DNA of 64,000 bases. Source: Rhabdophis nuchalis (Eukaryota; Chordata; Lepidosauria; Squamata; Natricidae). The DNA is taken from positions 77,214,715 to 77,278,714 of the forward strand of contig CM077646.1 of the NCBI GenBank assembly GCA_039707465.1. Direction: 5' to 3'. Below are positions 48,812 to 59,640 of the stretch, one piece after another. The stretch's first letter is position 1. Every line of letters begins with the position of its first letter. A program made the position numbers and the translations under genes. Under the pieces are notes generated by a model that made no database searches, was not told the DNA's origin, and saw nothing but the letters and a program-made list of their open reading frames with translations.

Positions 48812-49394
48812 CAGACAGTGGATAGCTGTCAGATACATTGGCAATGAGTGTACCATTAGAATCCTTTAAAGATTAGGTTAGGAGCAGATAGTGACAAATA
48901 AAATATGTGTGGTTACTAAGAGACACAGTGATTTGATACAGCCATCCATTCATCCATCTTTCTATCCACCCATCCACCCACTCACCCATCTATCCATATA
49001 CCAGGAAAGTTTCCTTGGAGAGGAAAATGTTTCTGAAAATGGGTGTACTGAAAATTAAATGTACGTATCTAAAAATGCTACATCTAAAATCAAGGATCTC
49101 AAATATGATTTTGAGAAGCACCAGCCAAAGCTTTGCATCATCAAAATTGAAGTGAAATGTGCTTCTGTGGTTTTACTGAACTGCAGTCAACAAACTAATA
49201 TGCAGTGTATATTTCAAGATTATCCTGGGTGGTAATATACACTGGAAATATAATTATTTTTGGTATATATTGTATACAGAATTGCTAAAATACTTTTCAA
49301 TAGGCACTGTTATGTATATTCTCATTATATTTAACTGTATAAATATTTTTTCCTAATTAATTGTTTTCTCTTTTTAGCATGAGTTAAACTGTTT

Positions 49395-49520
49395 AATTGT
49401 AGTTTTAAATTTTGTAGATTTTTATTGTTTGTATTTTTGGATTTTAAGTTCCTGTGTGCCACCCTGAGTCCCTTTGTGGGAGATAGGGCGGGATAGAAAT
49501 TTAATAAAAGTAAAGTAAAG
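49395..49520 (+). mobile_element. L2 LINE 3' end
   Basis: The 3' UTR reads TTCCTGTGTGCCACCCTGAG, TCCCTTTGTGGGAGATAGGG, CGGGATAGAAATTTAATAAA and then an AAAGT repeat. No coding part remains. Confidence 0.8.
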
Positions 49521-49894
49521 TAATTAAAGCATAGACCTAAAGCATAAATGTCAATTAATACATTAGTCACAGGGGAAAGCACATGAGTATTCTGACTGGG
49601 GGCGTGGAGTATTGAAACGCAGCCTAAACAAAAGAATTCCATCTCTATTTGTAATGAGAAAAATGAGAAACAGAAAAACAAGAATGAGGACGCAGGGGTT
49701 TCAACAGTTGATAGCAATTAAAGTGATTTTCATATTCAGTTGAAGCATGTAGGAGGTCCAAAGTTTGTTCCTGACATTTTGACTTAAAGCATCTTAGAAT
49801 GATGGATACCTGAGACTACTGCCAAATACAGTATACATGGTCAGTCATATAACTGAGTTGTCTAATCTTGAAGCAGCAAAAGGATAGTTTCTAT

Positions 49895-50484
49895 AAGGGT
49901 GGGATTCTACCCAGGGGTGGGTTCCGGCCGGTATTACTGCTGGTTTGCTTGTGTGCATGCTTATGCATGAGCTTAATGTGTATGCATGCGTGGTGCAATT
50001 AAAATTGCTCTGTGCATGCATAGAATTGAAAAACAAGATGGCGGTGCCAACGGTGCCAACCGGGGAACTGGTTTGGAGGCATGGCAGGCCTGGGTCACTG
50101 CCGGTTCCAGCAACCCATACTGCCAAACCACTATTGGTTCAGGCAAATCGGTCTGAACCAGTAGGGACCCACCACTGATTCTACTGGTTCGGACTAGTTT
50201 GGGCCAACTGGTAGCTCTGACAATCAGCTGGGAGTGAACCGGTTCACCCCGACGATCAGATGGGCTCGCCTACCCATGCTATTTTCTTACTTTTATCTTC
50301 ACAGCTGATTCGCGCGGCAGAACAGATTGCCTCATGAATCAGCTGTGTTATTGCTCCAAAGAAACCCAGAAATGATTATTTCTTTAAACTGCAGCACCTA
50401 TCTGGTGCAGGCGCACATGAAGTGCACATGCACAAATTGTGCAATCACCAAACCTGTTATTAAACTCGGAGGATCCCACCACTG
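49895..50484. mobile_element. Family B-like hAT element, host of a nested MITE
   Basis: The left end (AAGGGTGGGATTCTAC, slightly decayed) and right end (GGAGGATCCCACCACTG) are complementary. Flanks GTTTCTAT (49887-49894) and GTTTCTAA (50485-50492) match at seven of eight. Removing 49912-50177 plus one target-duplication copy restores a continuous element (GGGATTCTACTGGTTCGG). The interior holds GAACCGGTTCACCCCGACG. Confidence 0.8.
49912..50177. mobile_element. Family B hAT MITE nested in 49895-50484
   Basis: The ends are CAGGGGTGGGTTCCGG and GGGACCCACCACTG. Target duplication ATTCTACC (49904-49911) / ATTCTACT (50178-50185), seven of eight. The interior has GCCGGTATTACTGCTGG and repeated GGTGCCAACGGTGCCAACCG. 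It is younger than its host. Confidence 0.88.
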
Positions 50485-51189
50485 GTTTCTAACAGCTGAT
50501 TGCCTGGACCCCAGAAGCCATTTTTATTACTATGTGGAATATAGTAACGTGGCTATGTGTAGCCCAGCAATATTCTTGGAAACACCTTAACCTGGCTCCT
50601 TAGAATTGGAAATAACCCTGTAGAAATACGATAAGCTCTAGTGTAGCAGGCAGCTACAGAGATATTAGCAAACATGCCAATGAGGAACCATAACACAGAG
50701 AACATGAAAATCTCTTCTATGTCTGAGAAGGTCCAGAACACTCTTTGTTTCAATGATGTAGAGGACTCTCTTACTTTCACTGTATTTGTACAATAGTAAT
50801 GCTTATAAAGTCTTAAATATCAAGGTAAGCAATGTCAGAATACAGGTTTGCCCTGTAAATCTAGGTAAGCAATGGATGGATGGATTGATAGATACAACAT
50901 TTTTGCCCAAGGAGTTATTTTTTAGAAGGACCAGATTATATTAAAACATTTTTAATGTTTTAATATAATCCCACTATTACTATAGACATTCTCCTTATGG
51001 CAAAGTTTTAGAAAAAATAATTGAATGTACTCAAAGAGCTTCTTTCCTGATTTTTTTTTAATCACTTGCATGGCTACTCTAGTTACAAAGTTTAAAATAA
51101 CAGCAATGAATCAGAGCTTGAGGGCATTTTAATAGGTAGCAATGTTCTTAGCACACTTATCAAGAGCTTTATCGCAAATTACTGGTTCT

Positions 51190-51703
51190 CTTTTCTATCC
51201 TGAGGGCCCAGATAAAAAAGAAAACCCAAGGAATAGATGGATTCATGACTAGAATGATAAAGAGGCTAATGATGACTAAAATGCTTCTAAACAAACACAC
51301 TACTTTCATGGGAATACAGGATAGATATAGGATATGTAGGTTTATGGTGATGTCTGAGCTTAGTTGTTTTCTTGCAGATGGTTCATTACCCAAACTAGAT
51401 CCAGAGTTGACCAAAGAATCTATGACCACATTGCTCCACACCACACCTGATTTAACTAAGTACATGAACATTGAAGCACCCAGGATTATGGATTTCATAA
51501 ACCTTTGTCTAACCACATGCTTCCAATTTGATGGACAAACTTACCAACAAATTCAAGGTACACCTATGAGTTTACTGCTGTCAGGATTTATGGTGGAGGT
51601 CATTATGCAAAGTTTAAAATTCATAGCACTTCCACAAATACAATCCAACCTATGAATCAGATATGCAGATGACATCTTCACTACAATAAATATGGACCAA
51701 TTA
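51190..51703 (+). mobile_element. Penelope-like element RT fragment
   Basis: The open frame 51245-51655 reads LPKLDPELTKESMTTLL, then IMDFINLCLTTCFQFDGQTY, then QQIQGTPMSLLLSGFMVEVI. After a TGA at 51653-51655 (W codon decayed) it continues IRYADDIFTTI. The order FxxLCLxxxxFxFxGxxYxQIxGTPMG...LS, then YADD, is the Penelope-type reverse transcriptase rather than the L2 or BovB form. Damage: the usual GTPMGSPLS is altered to GTPMSLLLS, and the stop precedes the catalytic box. No GIY-YIG endonuclease is present; the copy is cut on the right by a hAT fragment. Confidence 0.82.
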
Positions 51704-51704
51704 G

Positions 51705-51825
51705 AGCAGTGGCCCCAACCTTTGGGACTTGGCGGCCAATTTGTGTGTGTGTGTGGGGGGGGGAAACTGGGCTGTGCGAGCGGCAGGTCAGCGTATGTGC
51801 ATCCACACAGGCCTTGCATGAGTGG
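51705..51825. mobile_element. Truncated hAT fragment (7538 family)
   Basis: The left end AGTGGCCCCAACCTTTGGG is a decayed version of the CAGGGGTCCCCAACC terminus, followed by a TG/poly-G tract and GCGAGCGGCAGGTCAGCG. No right terminus was found before BovB sequence begins near 51830. Confidence 0.55.
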
Positions 51826-51829
51826 TGGA

Positions 51830-51983
51830 CTGGGACAAAGTTCATGAAAATAAGTCTGACTTTTCCAATAGGTTTAATTCTGTCTATCTCCTTCTTCACC
51901 CATATCAAAAGGCTCTTTAGCTCCTTTTCATTTTCTGCCATTAGAGTGGTATGATCTGCATAACTGAGATTGTTGGAGATGAT
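51830..51983 (-). mobile_element. BovB/RTE RT segment, inverted part of a split copy
   Basis: On the minus strand from about 51983 the frame reads ISNNLSYADHTTLMAENEKE then LKSLLIWVKKEIDRIKP, a BovB-type reverse transcriptase around the catalytic YADD (here YADH). It abuts the plus-strand BovB 3' end starting near 51984, as produced by 5' inversion during LINE insertion. The left edge near 51830 is approximate. Confidence 0.8.
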
Positions 51984-52083
51984 AGAGAATGAGGTGGCTG
52001 GATGGAGTCAACAAAGCAGTAGGGATGAGCTTAAATGGACTCCAGAGGATGGAAGGACAGGAAGGCCTGGAGGAATGTTGTCC
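51984..52083 (+). mobile_element. BovB/RTE 3' region, left piece
   Basis: It reads AATGAGGTGGCTGGATGGAG, AGCAGTAGGGATGAGCTTAA, AGGACAGGAAGGCCTGGAGG and AATGTTGTCC. The continuation of this last phrase (CCATGGGGTCGTGATGG) is found at 52676, beyond an inserted L2. Confidence 0.82.
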
Positions 52084-52672
52084 ATAATAATAATAATAAT
52101 AATAATAATAATAGTCAAATTTATTGACCGCTCCCTCTCCCCACAGGGACTCGGGGCGGTGCACAGGGGAAATAAAAACAATAAATATACAACATACATA
52201 ACAAAATTAAAACAGATTAAATTAATTCCTGTGCTAAAATCCCATTAACTAAAAATCCCCATACATTTAAAAACCCATAGAGAGAGAGACTACCCTAGGC
52301 CGGCCAGGCGGAAAAGATGAGTCTTCAATTTCAAGCGGAAGGAGCGGAGGTCCGTGGTCGTTCTAATATCGGGGGGAAGGTCGTTCCAGAGGGCCGGGCC
52401 CGCCACAGAGAGAGCCCTTCCCCTGGGCGTCGCCCGCTGACAAAGTCTAGTGGATGGCACCCGGAGAAGTCCCTCTCTGTGGGAGCGAATCGGCCGTGAG
52501 GATGTGTGAGGCAGGATCCGATCCTGCAGGTAGCTAGGTCCCGAGCCATGGAGCGCTTTAAAGATGATAGTTAACACCTTGAAGCGCACCCGGAAGACGA
52601 CAGGCAGCCAGTGCAGCTCGCGCAAGAGCAGTGTAATGTGGGTAAACCTAGTGGTTCCCATGATTGCTCGCG
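52084..52672 (-). mobile_element. L2 LINE copy inserted into the BovB 3' end
   Basis: Read on the minus strand, about 125 codons of the L2 C-terminus are open (MGTTRFTHITLLLRELHWLP through RSHREGLLRVPSTRLCQRAT to TLWNDLP-like ALWNDLPPDIRTTT), stop at the usual AGLG end (52290), followed by the 3' UTR and an AAT tail (AATAATAAT on the plus strand at 52084-52113). It is 5'-truncated near 52672. GTCCA or TCCA is present at both junctions, the probable target duplication. Confidence 0.9.
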
Positions 52673-52725
52673 CGTCCATGGGGTCGTGATGGATTCGGAC
52701 ACGACTTCGCAACTAACAACATCAA
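52673..52725 (+). mobile_element. BovB/RTE 3' end, right piece
   Basis: TCCATGGGGTCGTGATGG, ATTCGGACACGACTTCGC and AACTAACAACATC form the classic end of a BovB-type LINE. It completes the piece ending at 52083. Confidence 0.85.
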
Positions 52726-54204
52726 AAATTCTGTCACATGGAGATCAATGTACATGGATACCAAGGCAGTCTTCATTCACTGGTGATGCATCCCAATGTT
52801 TTAGGACAACCATGAACAGAAATAGTCCGTGCTGCCGGAATCACCTGGAATATGCCCCATGCTTTCTTCCCTTGCCTTAGTCCAACCTTGAGTACTGACA
52901 CATAGAAAGGCAGCAAAGAAACTAACCAAATCCTAAATAAGAAAGTTAGTACAACACATGGTCATTTTTATGCCTGACTCATAGGTATTCTGTTCCTCAA
53001 TTTTCCATGTGCATGAAGGCCAAGTCATTTAAAATAATAGATGATTCTTTGCTCGGAGAAGAATAACTCTGACTTTAAAATGCAGGTGTTCCGATTTTAA
53101 GGGCAACAACAGGAGAATGTTATTATATTATGAAGCAATTTTATGTATGACAAAAAAGAAGAAAAGGCACTCCAGGGTCTGACTTACTGGATAATAAATT
53201 ATGCCAAAATGCTCTCAGCCTAAAATGTATATTATGATAGCAACCATTACTTACTCTGCTTTTAATACTTTACCTGTTTAATGCAAGGCTAATGAAGTAA
53301 GGCAATAATCTTATATCCTCAAAAGCAAAATTTGGATCATCAGTTTAATGCCAGTCAGTGCATTAGAGTTAGAAAAGATTTTATTGACTTCTGAATAGAT
53401 TTCGCTATGAGGTTGTATTCCTGATTCATGGCCATTCTTTGTTAGAATTGGCTTGCATCTTTATAATTATATGCCAAGGATCCCACCCTCACTTTATCAC
53501 TGCAGCAATAACCCTGTAACCCTGTAGGTTGGATTGAGGAAAACAGTTAGTACCCTCTATATACAAACTCAACATCCTGCCTCCCCCCCTCCCCCCTGAG
53601 ATTTGCACCTGCAGAAGAATGTTCCTCAGGGCCTTCCTTGCCTAGCAAAGCAGTTTACAATGATGGATTTTGAAAGTGTTTCGAATCCATATTTGACTTG
53701 CTCTTTAACAGTCCAAAAACTGATGGTTATACAACTTCAGGGCTATATATTTGAAACCTGAACCTTTTGAAGTTAGGCTATAAGCAATAGCATCCTTGAA
53801 AAGTATTACATATTGGAAAGCAATTTGTTTGCCCTAGGTTGAATAGCTTCACCCTGGAGAATGTCTGCCCACGTGGTTACTAAGGGTCAAGGTCAACATC
53901 ATGACACATAATTAACAGAGGAACTATTACAAATGAATAGTGGGGCCACCAAACTTTATGTTCTCCTTGAATAAGGTGAGTTGGTATAGAGCTTAAGTAA
54001 TTTATTTCACTCTGTAAATTCTGGTTGGCTTCAAGATTTTGGTGTCCATACGGTTACTATTTCCATAACTCTGTGGCTCTTATGTACATGAAACAAACTG
54101 GCAAATACATATCTTGACCAACACTCAAAAGATCAATACTCAAATGTATTAAGGTTTCTCTTATAGCAGGTTCTATGCTTGTAGAGATTTGGATAAAACC
54201 ACAG

Positions 54205-54560
54205 CTTTAAAATCTTATCATATGGGGCCCTTGATATTCTTTGAGCTTGACTGTTTCCTTGCAGATATGTCATTACCAAGCTAGGTAACATCAGAAGGTA
54301 ATCAGTGTTTGCTCTCATTTATATATTAGTGGCTTGCTCTGCAAGTGTTGGTGGTTTCAAGCTGGTGTTTACTGTTAGCATGTTTGTCTGAATTAGTAGT
54401 TCCTTGATTGGGGTTTACTCCTTGATTGTTGTTTTAATATTAATCTGGGTGCTAATCACTGCTCATCTGGGTGTTGTTTGCTGGTAAAGAGGTATTTTGA
54501 TCTTTTAGTTTCCTTTTTAGCTTTTTGCTTGTTTCTTCTGAATGATATGTACTGTAATAT
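54205..54560 (+). repeat. Dispersed repeat, possible Penelope-like flank
   Basis: It contains TTGAGCTTGACTGTTTCCTT GCAGAT, then GTCATTACCAAGCTAGGTAA CATCAG. A related run (CTGAGCTTAGTTGTTTTCTT, GCAGATGGTTCATTACCCAAACTAG) lies at 51355-51402 inside the Penelope-like fragment. Downstream are GGCTTGCTCTGCAAGTGTTG and AATCTGGGTGCTAATCACTG. Assignment to the same retroelement rests on this one shared 45-bp run. Confidence 0.45.
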
Positions 54561-54595
54561 TATCATGTTAAATTATATGTAATCTTATCATAAGG

Positions 54596-54773
54596 AAAAA
54601 TTTATTGATGGAATCATTGGAACAACTTCCTTCCAGACATTGGAGGCTTTTAAGAAGAGATTGGACAACATATTTTTCTGAAATAGTATATGGTTTTCTA
54701 CTTGCGCAAGGGGTTGGACTAGAAGACCTCCAAGGTGCCTTTCAATTCTGTTATTCTGTTCTGTTCTAAAGTT
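54596..54773 (+). mobile_element. CR1 LINE 3' end
   Basis: Ordered phrases are CTTCCTTCCAGACATTGGAG, GCTTTTAAGAAGAGATTGGA, AAGGGGTTGGACTAGAAGAC, CTCCAAGGTGCCTTTCAATT and a CTGTTATTCTGTTCTG tail. This is the CR1 3' UTR with its pentamer tail. Only about 180 bp remain. Confidence 0.88.
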
Positions 54774-56100
54774 AAATGGCATGCAATCTTATGATTAGAC
54801 ATATGCATATGTGAAATAAAACCCTTAACTTTCAATAAAATCTGAATGAATGGGGATCTACAGTCAGTGCAAATGACAGTATTTTTCATCCATTGAAAAA
54901 AGAATCCAGCCTTATATTCAAAAAAGCAAAATTCTATTCTTGATGGCTAAAAATAAACATTGAAGATGTAAGAAAATCTTTGGCGAGCCCTTTTTCTTCT
55001 CAAAAATGCAGGTGGTTAGATACGGAGTTGCAATAGAGTTGTGTGTTTAAATTGTGTAAAAGGATCTTGGCCTACAAGGTTTAATTAATCAGATGCCTAT
55101 ACAAATAATGTTTCCTACTTTTATAAGGCATGTTGGCCATGTTTGGGGCATAACGCTGCTAAAGTTCTACCTTTCGTGCCTCTCTCCTCTTTCAACACAT
55201 GCCTATTATAAATATCCAAAATTCCATTTTGGCAGTTGTCCAATTTGTTCCAGTCAAAGAGATTTTGTTCAGTTTCATCCATCAGATGTCATATGGCCTC
55301 TCCCGCACCTCCAGCCCCTTTTGTAACCATAACATCCTCAGCAAACTTTCAATCTAGCAAAGGAAAGCTTCAACTTATCCACCTTAGAATTGAGGTGTTT
55401 CTGTTTTATTACCATGTAGGTTCTTTCCTTCTTCTCCTTCTCTTCCTCCTGCCTACCATCAAACCCTCCCCCTGTCTCTCTTTGGAAGTACCATTAAATA
55501 TCTTACAGGTTAACCCCTCCAGGTAATTCTTATTTGAGTCAGTTACAAGTCAGTGGAATGGAATGGAGTACACAGACAGGACTCTTGAAAATGGTGGGTT
55601 TATTTATCCCTCATTTCTCAGAGCCAAGAATTGCAAACCTCCGGGGGAATTAAACAGTTCCATAGTGTTTGGCTTTTTAGCAAGGAAGAAAGAGAATAAT
55701 AATTCCCTCTTCCACCCATGACCTCCATTTTAATATGCCGTCTTTAGAATTATTGGGATCAAACTGGAAAAAATATAACCCCATGTTGTGGCCAGATAGC
55801 CATCAGAACGTTTAAGTAACGTTATAACAATGCAAATTAATGCACACACAAAGATGGAATGCATAAAGAAAACATTGTTTAAATTGCTGACATCCTTAAA
55901 ATATAGAGGAACCACACACTGCAAGGTATCTTTTAGAAACATACTGCAATGATTAGGAGCAGACAGCTAGAGTTAAGCTGCTTTCCAGGGTTGAGCTTAC
56001 AGCAAGGGTGGGCAATTAGAGGTATGAGTGCTGCACTGACATTCATTTTCTTTGGGGCATTTGCAGCTCCCTTCAAACACAGCTATTTAAAATCAGTTAT

Positions 56101-56493
56101 ATAAGTAGTCTTTCATTTACAACAGCTCACTAATGGCCATGCAAAGTTAACGTGGCACTGGGAAAAGTGACTTATGACCGTGTTTCATACTTTTGACCTT
56201 TGCAACATCCATATGGTCACATGATCCAAATTTGGATGCTTGTCAACTGGTTCATATTTATGACTGTAGCAGCATCCTGAAGACATGGAATCCCCTTTTG
56301 CAATCTTCTGACAAGCCAAGTCAATGGGAAAGCCAGATTCACTTAACAAATGGGTTACTAACTTAACAATTGCAGTGATTCACTTAACAACTGTAACAAG
56401 AAAAGTCTTAAAATGAGACAAAACTCACTTTAAAATGTTTCATTTAGCAACATAACTGTTAGACTCATTTGTGATAATAAGTCGGGGACTAGC
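56101..56493. mobile_element. Dispersed repeat family C, better copy
   Basis: The left end AAGTAGTCTTTCATTTACAA and right end TAAGTCGGGGACTAGCAAT are roughly complementary (GTAGTC.T.ATTTAC / GTAAGTCGGGGACTA), which fits a non-autonomous DNA transposon. Inner landmarks are GGTCACATGATCCAAATTTG, CAAGTCAATGGGAAAGCCAG and ACTTAACAACTGTAACAAG. The same phrases recur at 27983-28255, and short ones inside 19781-20203. The target duplication was not resolved. Confidence 0.65.
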
Positions 56494-56849
56494 AATAGAT
56501 TTCCAATCATTCTTGAAATTGGGAAATACTAAAAAAATGCAGTGCCATTTTGACTTATTTAAAAAAACAAGAAGCACCTCCTAATATCTTCCCAATTCAG
56601 GGAAAAATTGCATGTGGTCCATTGTCATGCAGTTTGCATGCTACAAAGTCTTACCTATTTATATTGGTGAGAGTCCTTAATACACCAATAAATATCAATG
56701 CAAAATGTAAAAGATGTAATTTGGACATGATTGTGATATTTCCTTAACTGAACTGTGCATATCATGTATCTACTGATTTTATATAGAACTATTTAATGTG
56801 GTTTGGACCAATTGTACCTCTAAATCTGTAATGGCGAACCTATGTACAT

Positions 56850-57001
56850 GTGCCCGAAGTGGCACGCGGAGCCATGTTGCCTGGCACATGCACCCTTGAC
56901 TGTTTTTCTTCCGTGTTTCTGGCACGTGCCCGAAGTGGCACGCAGAGCCATGTTGCCTGGCACATGCACCCTTGACTGTTTTTCTTCCCTGTTTCTGGCA
57001 C
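56850..57001. repeat. 76-bp tandem duplication
   Basis: Unit 1 56850-56925 and unit 2 56926-57001, both starting GTGCCCGAAGTGGCACGC, differ at about two positions (GCGGAG/GCAGAG and TTCCGTG/TTCCCTG). The high identity inside an otherwise decayed hAT element indicates a recent duplication. Confidence 0.95.
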
Positions 57002-57202
57002 GCATGGGCACGTGATGGTCAGCTGGCCTTTATGTGTGCAGCAGTGCTGGAAACTGAAAGAGCTGGTCTGTGAGCATGCTTGCCTGCCAGTTGATCAGCG
57101 CGTGTGCATGCATGGCAGTATCCATAAGACTTGCCAGCTAGACACTCATCTGCACACCAAAAACCGGAAGTAAATTATTCGGCACACGCATGTCCCCTAG
57201 GC

Positions 57203-57337
57203 CAGGGGTCTCCAACCTTTGCAACTGTAAGTCTGAAGGACTTCAGCTCCCAGAATTCTCCAGCCAGCTTTGCTGGCTGGAGAATTCTGGGAGCTGAAGT
57301 CCTTTAGACTTAAAGTTGCAAAGGTTGGAGACCCCTG
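57203..57337. mobile_element. Palindromic hAT-type MITE (family A), nested
   Basis: The ends are CAGGGGTCTCCAACCTTTGC and GCAAAGGTTGGAGACCCCTG. Target duplication CCCTAGGC (57195-57202) / GCCTAGGC (57338-57345), seven of eight. The arms are nearly perfect complements with the centre CCAGCTTTGCTGG. Inserted inside 56826-57454, so younger than it. Confidence 0.95.
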
Positions 57338-57599
57338 GCCTAGGCAACTCCTCTTTCTGGTCGTGGCCTTGAGAAGCGCAAAGTGCTCTGTTTTCGGCTC
57401 TTGATGCTACATGTGCGTTCTCCCTTTTGGTGCCGCGAAGGTTCACCATCACTGCTATAAGCCAATTATATCTTAATACTGAGATATGCAGTAACAAGTG
57501 CTAATGGTTATAATTAATATATTTGCATCAATATTAATATGCAAAGTAAATTCTTTCCAAGGACTGAAATTAATGTACTGTACTTCAGAATTTATGTCC

Positions 57600-57757
57600 T
57601 CAGAAGTTATGGGTGCTTCATCACTGGAAGCTTTCAAGAAGAGACTGGACAGCCATATGTCAGAAATGATATAGGGAATTGTGTTTGAGCAGGATGTTGG
57701 AGTAGATGATCTACAAGGTCCCTTCTAACTCTGTTATTCTATTCTACTCTGAAGGAA
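57600..57757 (+). mobile_element. CR1 LINE 3' end
   Basis: Phrases are CATCACTGGAAGCTTTCAAG, AAGAGACTGGACAGCCATAT, GAGCAGGATGTTGGAGTAGA, CTACAAGGTCCCTTCTAACT and a CTGTTATTCTATTCTACTCT tail. Same family as 54596-54773. Confidence 0.9.
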
Positions 57758-58864
57758 TTACAGTTTCATAATAGAGCTAAAAGGTACATATATTATTATA
57801 TTGAAATGTATACATACTTTGTCTGCTAAAATCAAAGAAACATTGACTATTTGGCATAAAGCATAAATAAAGATAGGCTGAATGTATCTGTGGCAATGTC
57901 TTTTTCATTTATTTTGGTTGGTCTTTTATCTGGTTTCTGCTGAAATGACATTGTTATATATTTGAATGATGATTTGATTTGTGATTCGTAATTTAAAATT
58001 TGCACACAGTTTCCATCCTAATAGCAGTGGTGAGCAAGTGTTTTTTACTGACAGACAAGAAGACACACTGTCTAGTTCTTTTTCCTAGACGCCTCAACCA
58101 TGCAAAACCAATTGGAAAGCATATCAGCACATATTTTGCAGCTATTTACAAATGTTCTTTGAGAATACCTGACATTTACAATCAGGGAAACAGAGCATAA
58201 AATCCCAATCTGTGCTTTTTGTATTCAGGCATGCTACAGATAAATATTTTTTAAGACAGAAAACTTTCAACTCTAAATTCCTCTTCTTCATAATGGACAT
58301 TCTTCAGGGAATTCTTCCCCCTGGGATAAGAGACAGAGCCAAATTCCAGATTGCTTCCTTTAAAGAAGTGTTTTCCCAGATTAGCCAGAAAAAAAATGGA
58401 ACATCTTCATCCCATTTACATTAAAATAAAAAAACAGTGCCAAATACGGAGGTCTTGAAAGTACTGTACCTGCCAGGGTAGATGGAAACACATGATTTTT
58501 AAAAACCATCAAAACCTCAGTTCTGTTTTATCATTTTAGGTAGATTAAGTGGTTTAAAAGAAAAATTCTAATTCCATACCCAGAAATATATTAAGGCTAA
58601 TAGTTAAATTTAAATCATGAGCGAGCAATCAAAAAATTACAAAACTGGTTTTGATAACTGGTTTTAACTTCTAACACTAAATATTGTAATTCAATGATCG
58701 TGTCATGAAGTTTGTTTTTTAAAGAAAGATGCGGTTTAAAGAATGAAACATCAGTCAGCTTCAACAATCCCTTCTTCCCGTTTCACCTCGTCTTTCATGG
58801 CTGACTGCAGAATAACTTCCCCTGGTGTATTTAATCACATCTTTCCTTTGATATCTCGAATCGA

Positions 58865-59131
58865 ATATCGAATATTTATTTGTATAACCGCGTCCTCTCC
58901 CCTAGGGGACTCGGAGCGGTGTACAGGGAGAAAATTAAAACAGCATAAAAAATATACATAAATACATTAAAAACAAATTAAATTTAACTATCCCTGCACT
59001 AAAATTCCCATTTAAAATTAACAATCCCTAATCCCTGGGTAGAGACTAACCTAGGCCGGCCAAGCAGAAAAAATGAGTTTTTAATTTCTGACGGAAGGAG
59101 CGGAGGTCCGTAGTTGTTCTAATGTCGGGGG
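58865..59131 (-). mobile_element. L2 LINE 3' end
   Basis: The plus strand reads CCCTAGGGGACTCGGAGCGG TGTACAGGG and, further on, CTAGGCCGGCCAAGCAGAAA, the complement of the L2 3' UTR and C-terminus (IRTTTDLRSFRQKLKTHFFC then LAGLG on the minus strand). It is 5'-truncated near 59131. TGATATC occurs at both flanks (58850-58857 and 59139-59146) as a possible target duplication. Confidence 0.85.
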
Positions 59132-59183
59132 GATCTGAATGATATCCTGTGATATCCTGAAAGGCTAATGCTTTGAACGAGGG

Positions 59184-59412
59184 CAGTGATGGTGAACCTT
59201 TTAGGCACAGAGTGCCCAAACTGGAAGGTGCATGCACATGTGCACACATGTGCGTGCCAGATGCTGGAAACCCAACAACCAGCTGGCTGGCGCACATGCG
59301 TGCCTCGGAAACCTGATGACCAGCTGGCTAAGCTGCGGTCACAGCACGAGTGCCCACAGAGAAGGCTCTGCATGCCACCCGGGCAAGCATGCCATAAGTT
59401 TGCCATCAGGGT
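59184..59412. mobile_element. hAT-type element related to 56826-57454
   Basis: The left end CAGTGATGGTGAACCTTTTA matches the terminus of the 56.8-kb element. The interior is GC-rich (GTGCATGCACATGTGCACAC, GGCTGGCGCACATGCGTGC). The right end ATAAGTTTGCCATCAGG is a decayed complement. No clear target duplication. Confidence 0.65.
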
Positions 59413-59464
59413 TAGAGTTACAACGTATGTGTTTGATCTGTAATACTGGATAGATTTTTTGAGA

Positions 59465-59640
59465 ATCCCTTGAATGAGAAAAAAACAATAAATCTTCTAC
59501 CGCAGATGAAGTTCAAGCAGTCTGTTCCCTGAAGCTAAAACTTAAATAACTTGGACACATAATGCAAAGGCAGAAGAAGGTCCCTGTGCTTGAAGCAATT
59601 GATGGCAATAAAAATGAGGACAAGAAAAGGTAAATACCTA
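59465..59640 (+). mobile_element. RTE/BovB LINE fragment (decayed C-terminus)
   Basis: Phrases CTGAAGCTAAAACTTAAATA, ACTTGGACACATAATGCAAA and GGCAGAAGAAGG resemble the L-K-x-x-Y-F-G-H-I-M-R-R stretch near the end of BovB-type ORF2. The frame is broken. Assignment is by motif resemblance only. Confidence 0.5.

Larger units (their letters stand above)
56826..57454. mobile_element. hAT-type element with tandem duplication and nested MITE
   Basis: The left end CTGTAATGGCGAACCTATG and right end CGAAGGTTCACCATCACTG are inverted repeats. Flanks CTCTAAAT and CTATAAGC agree only partly. The interior is GC-rich (GGCACGTGCCCGAAGTGGCA, GATCAGCGCGTGTGCATGC). A related left end is at 59184. Confidence 0.75.
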
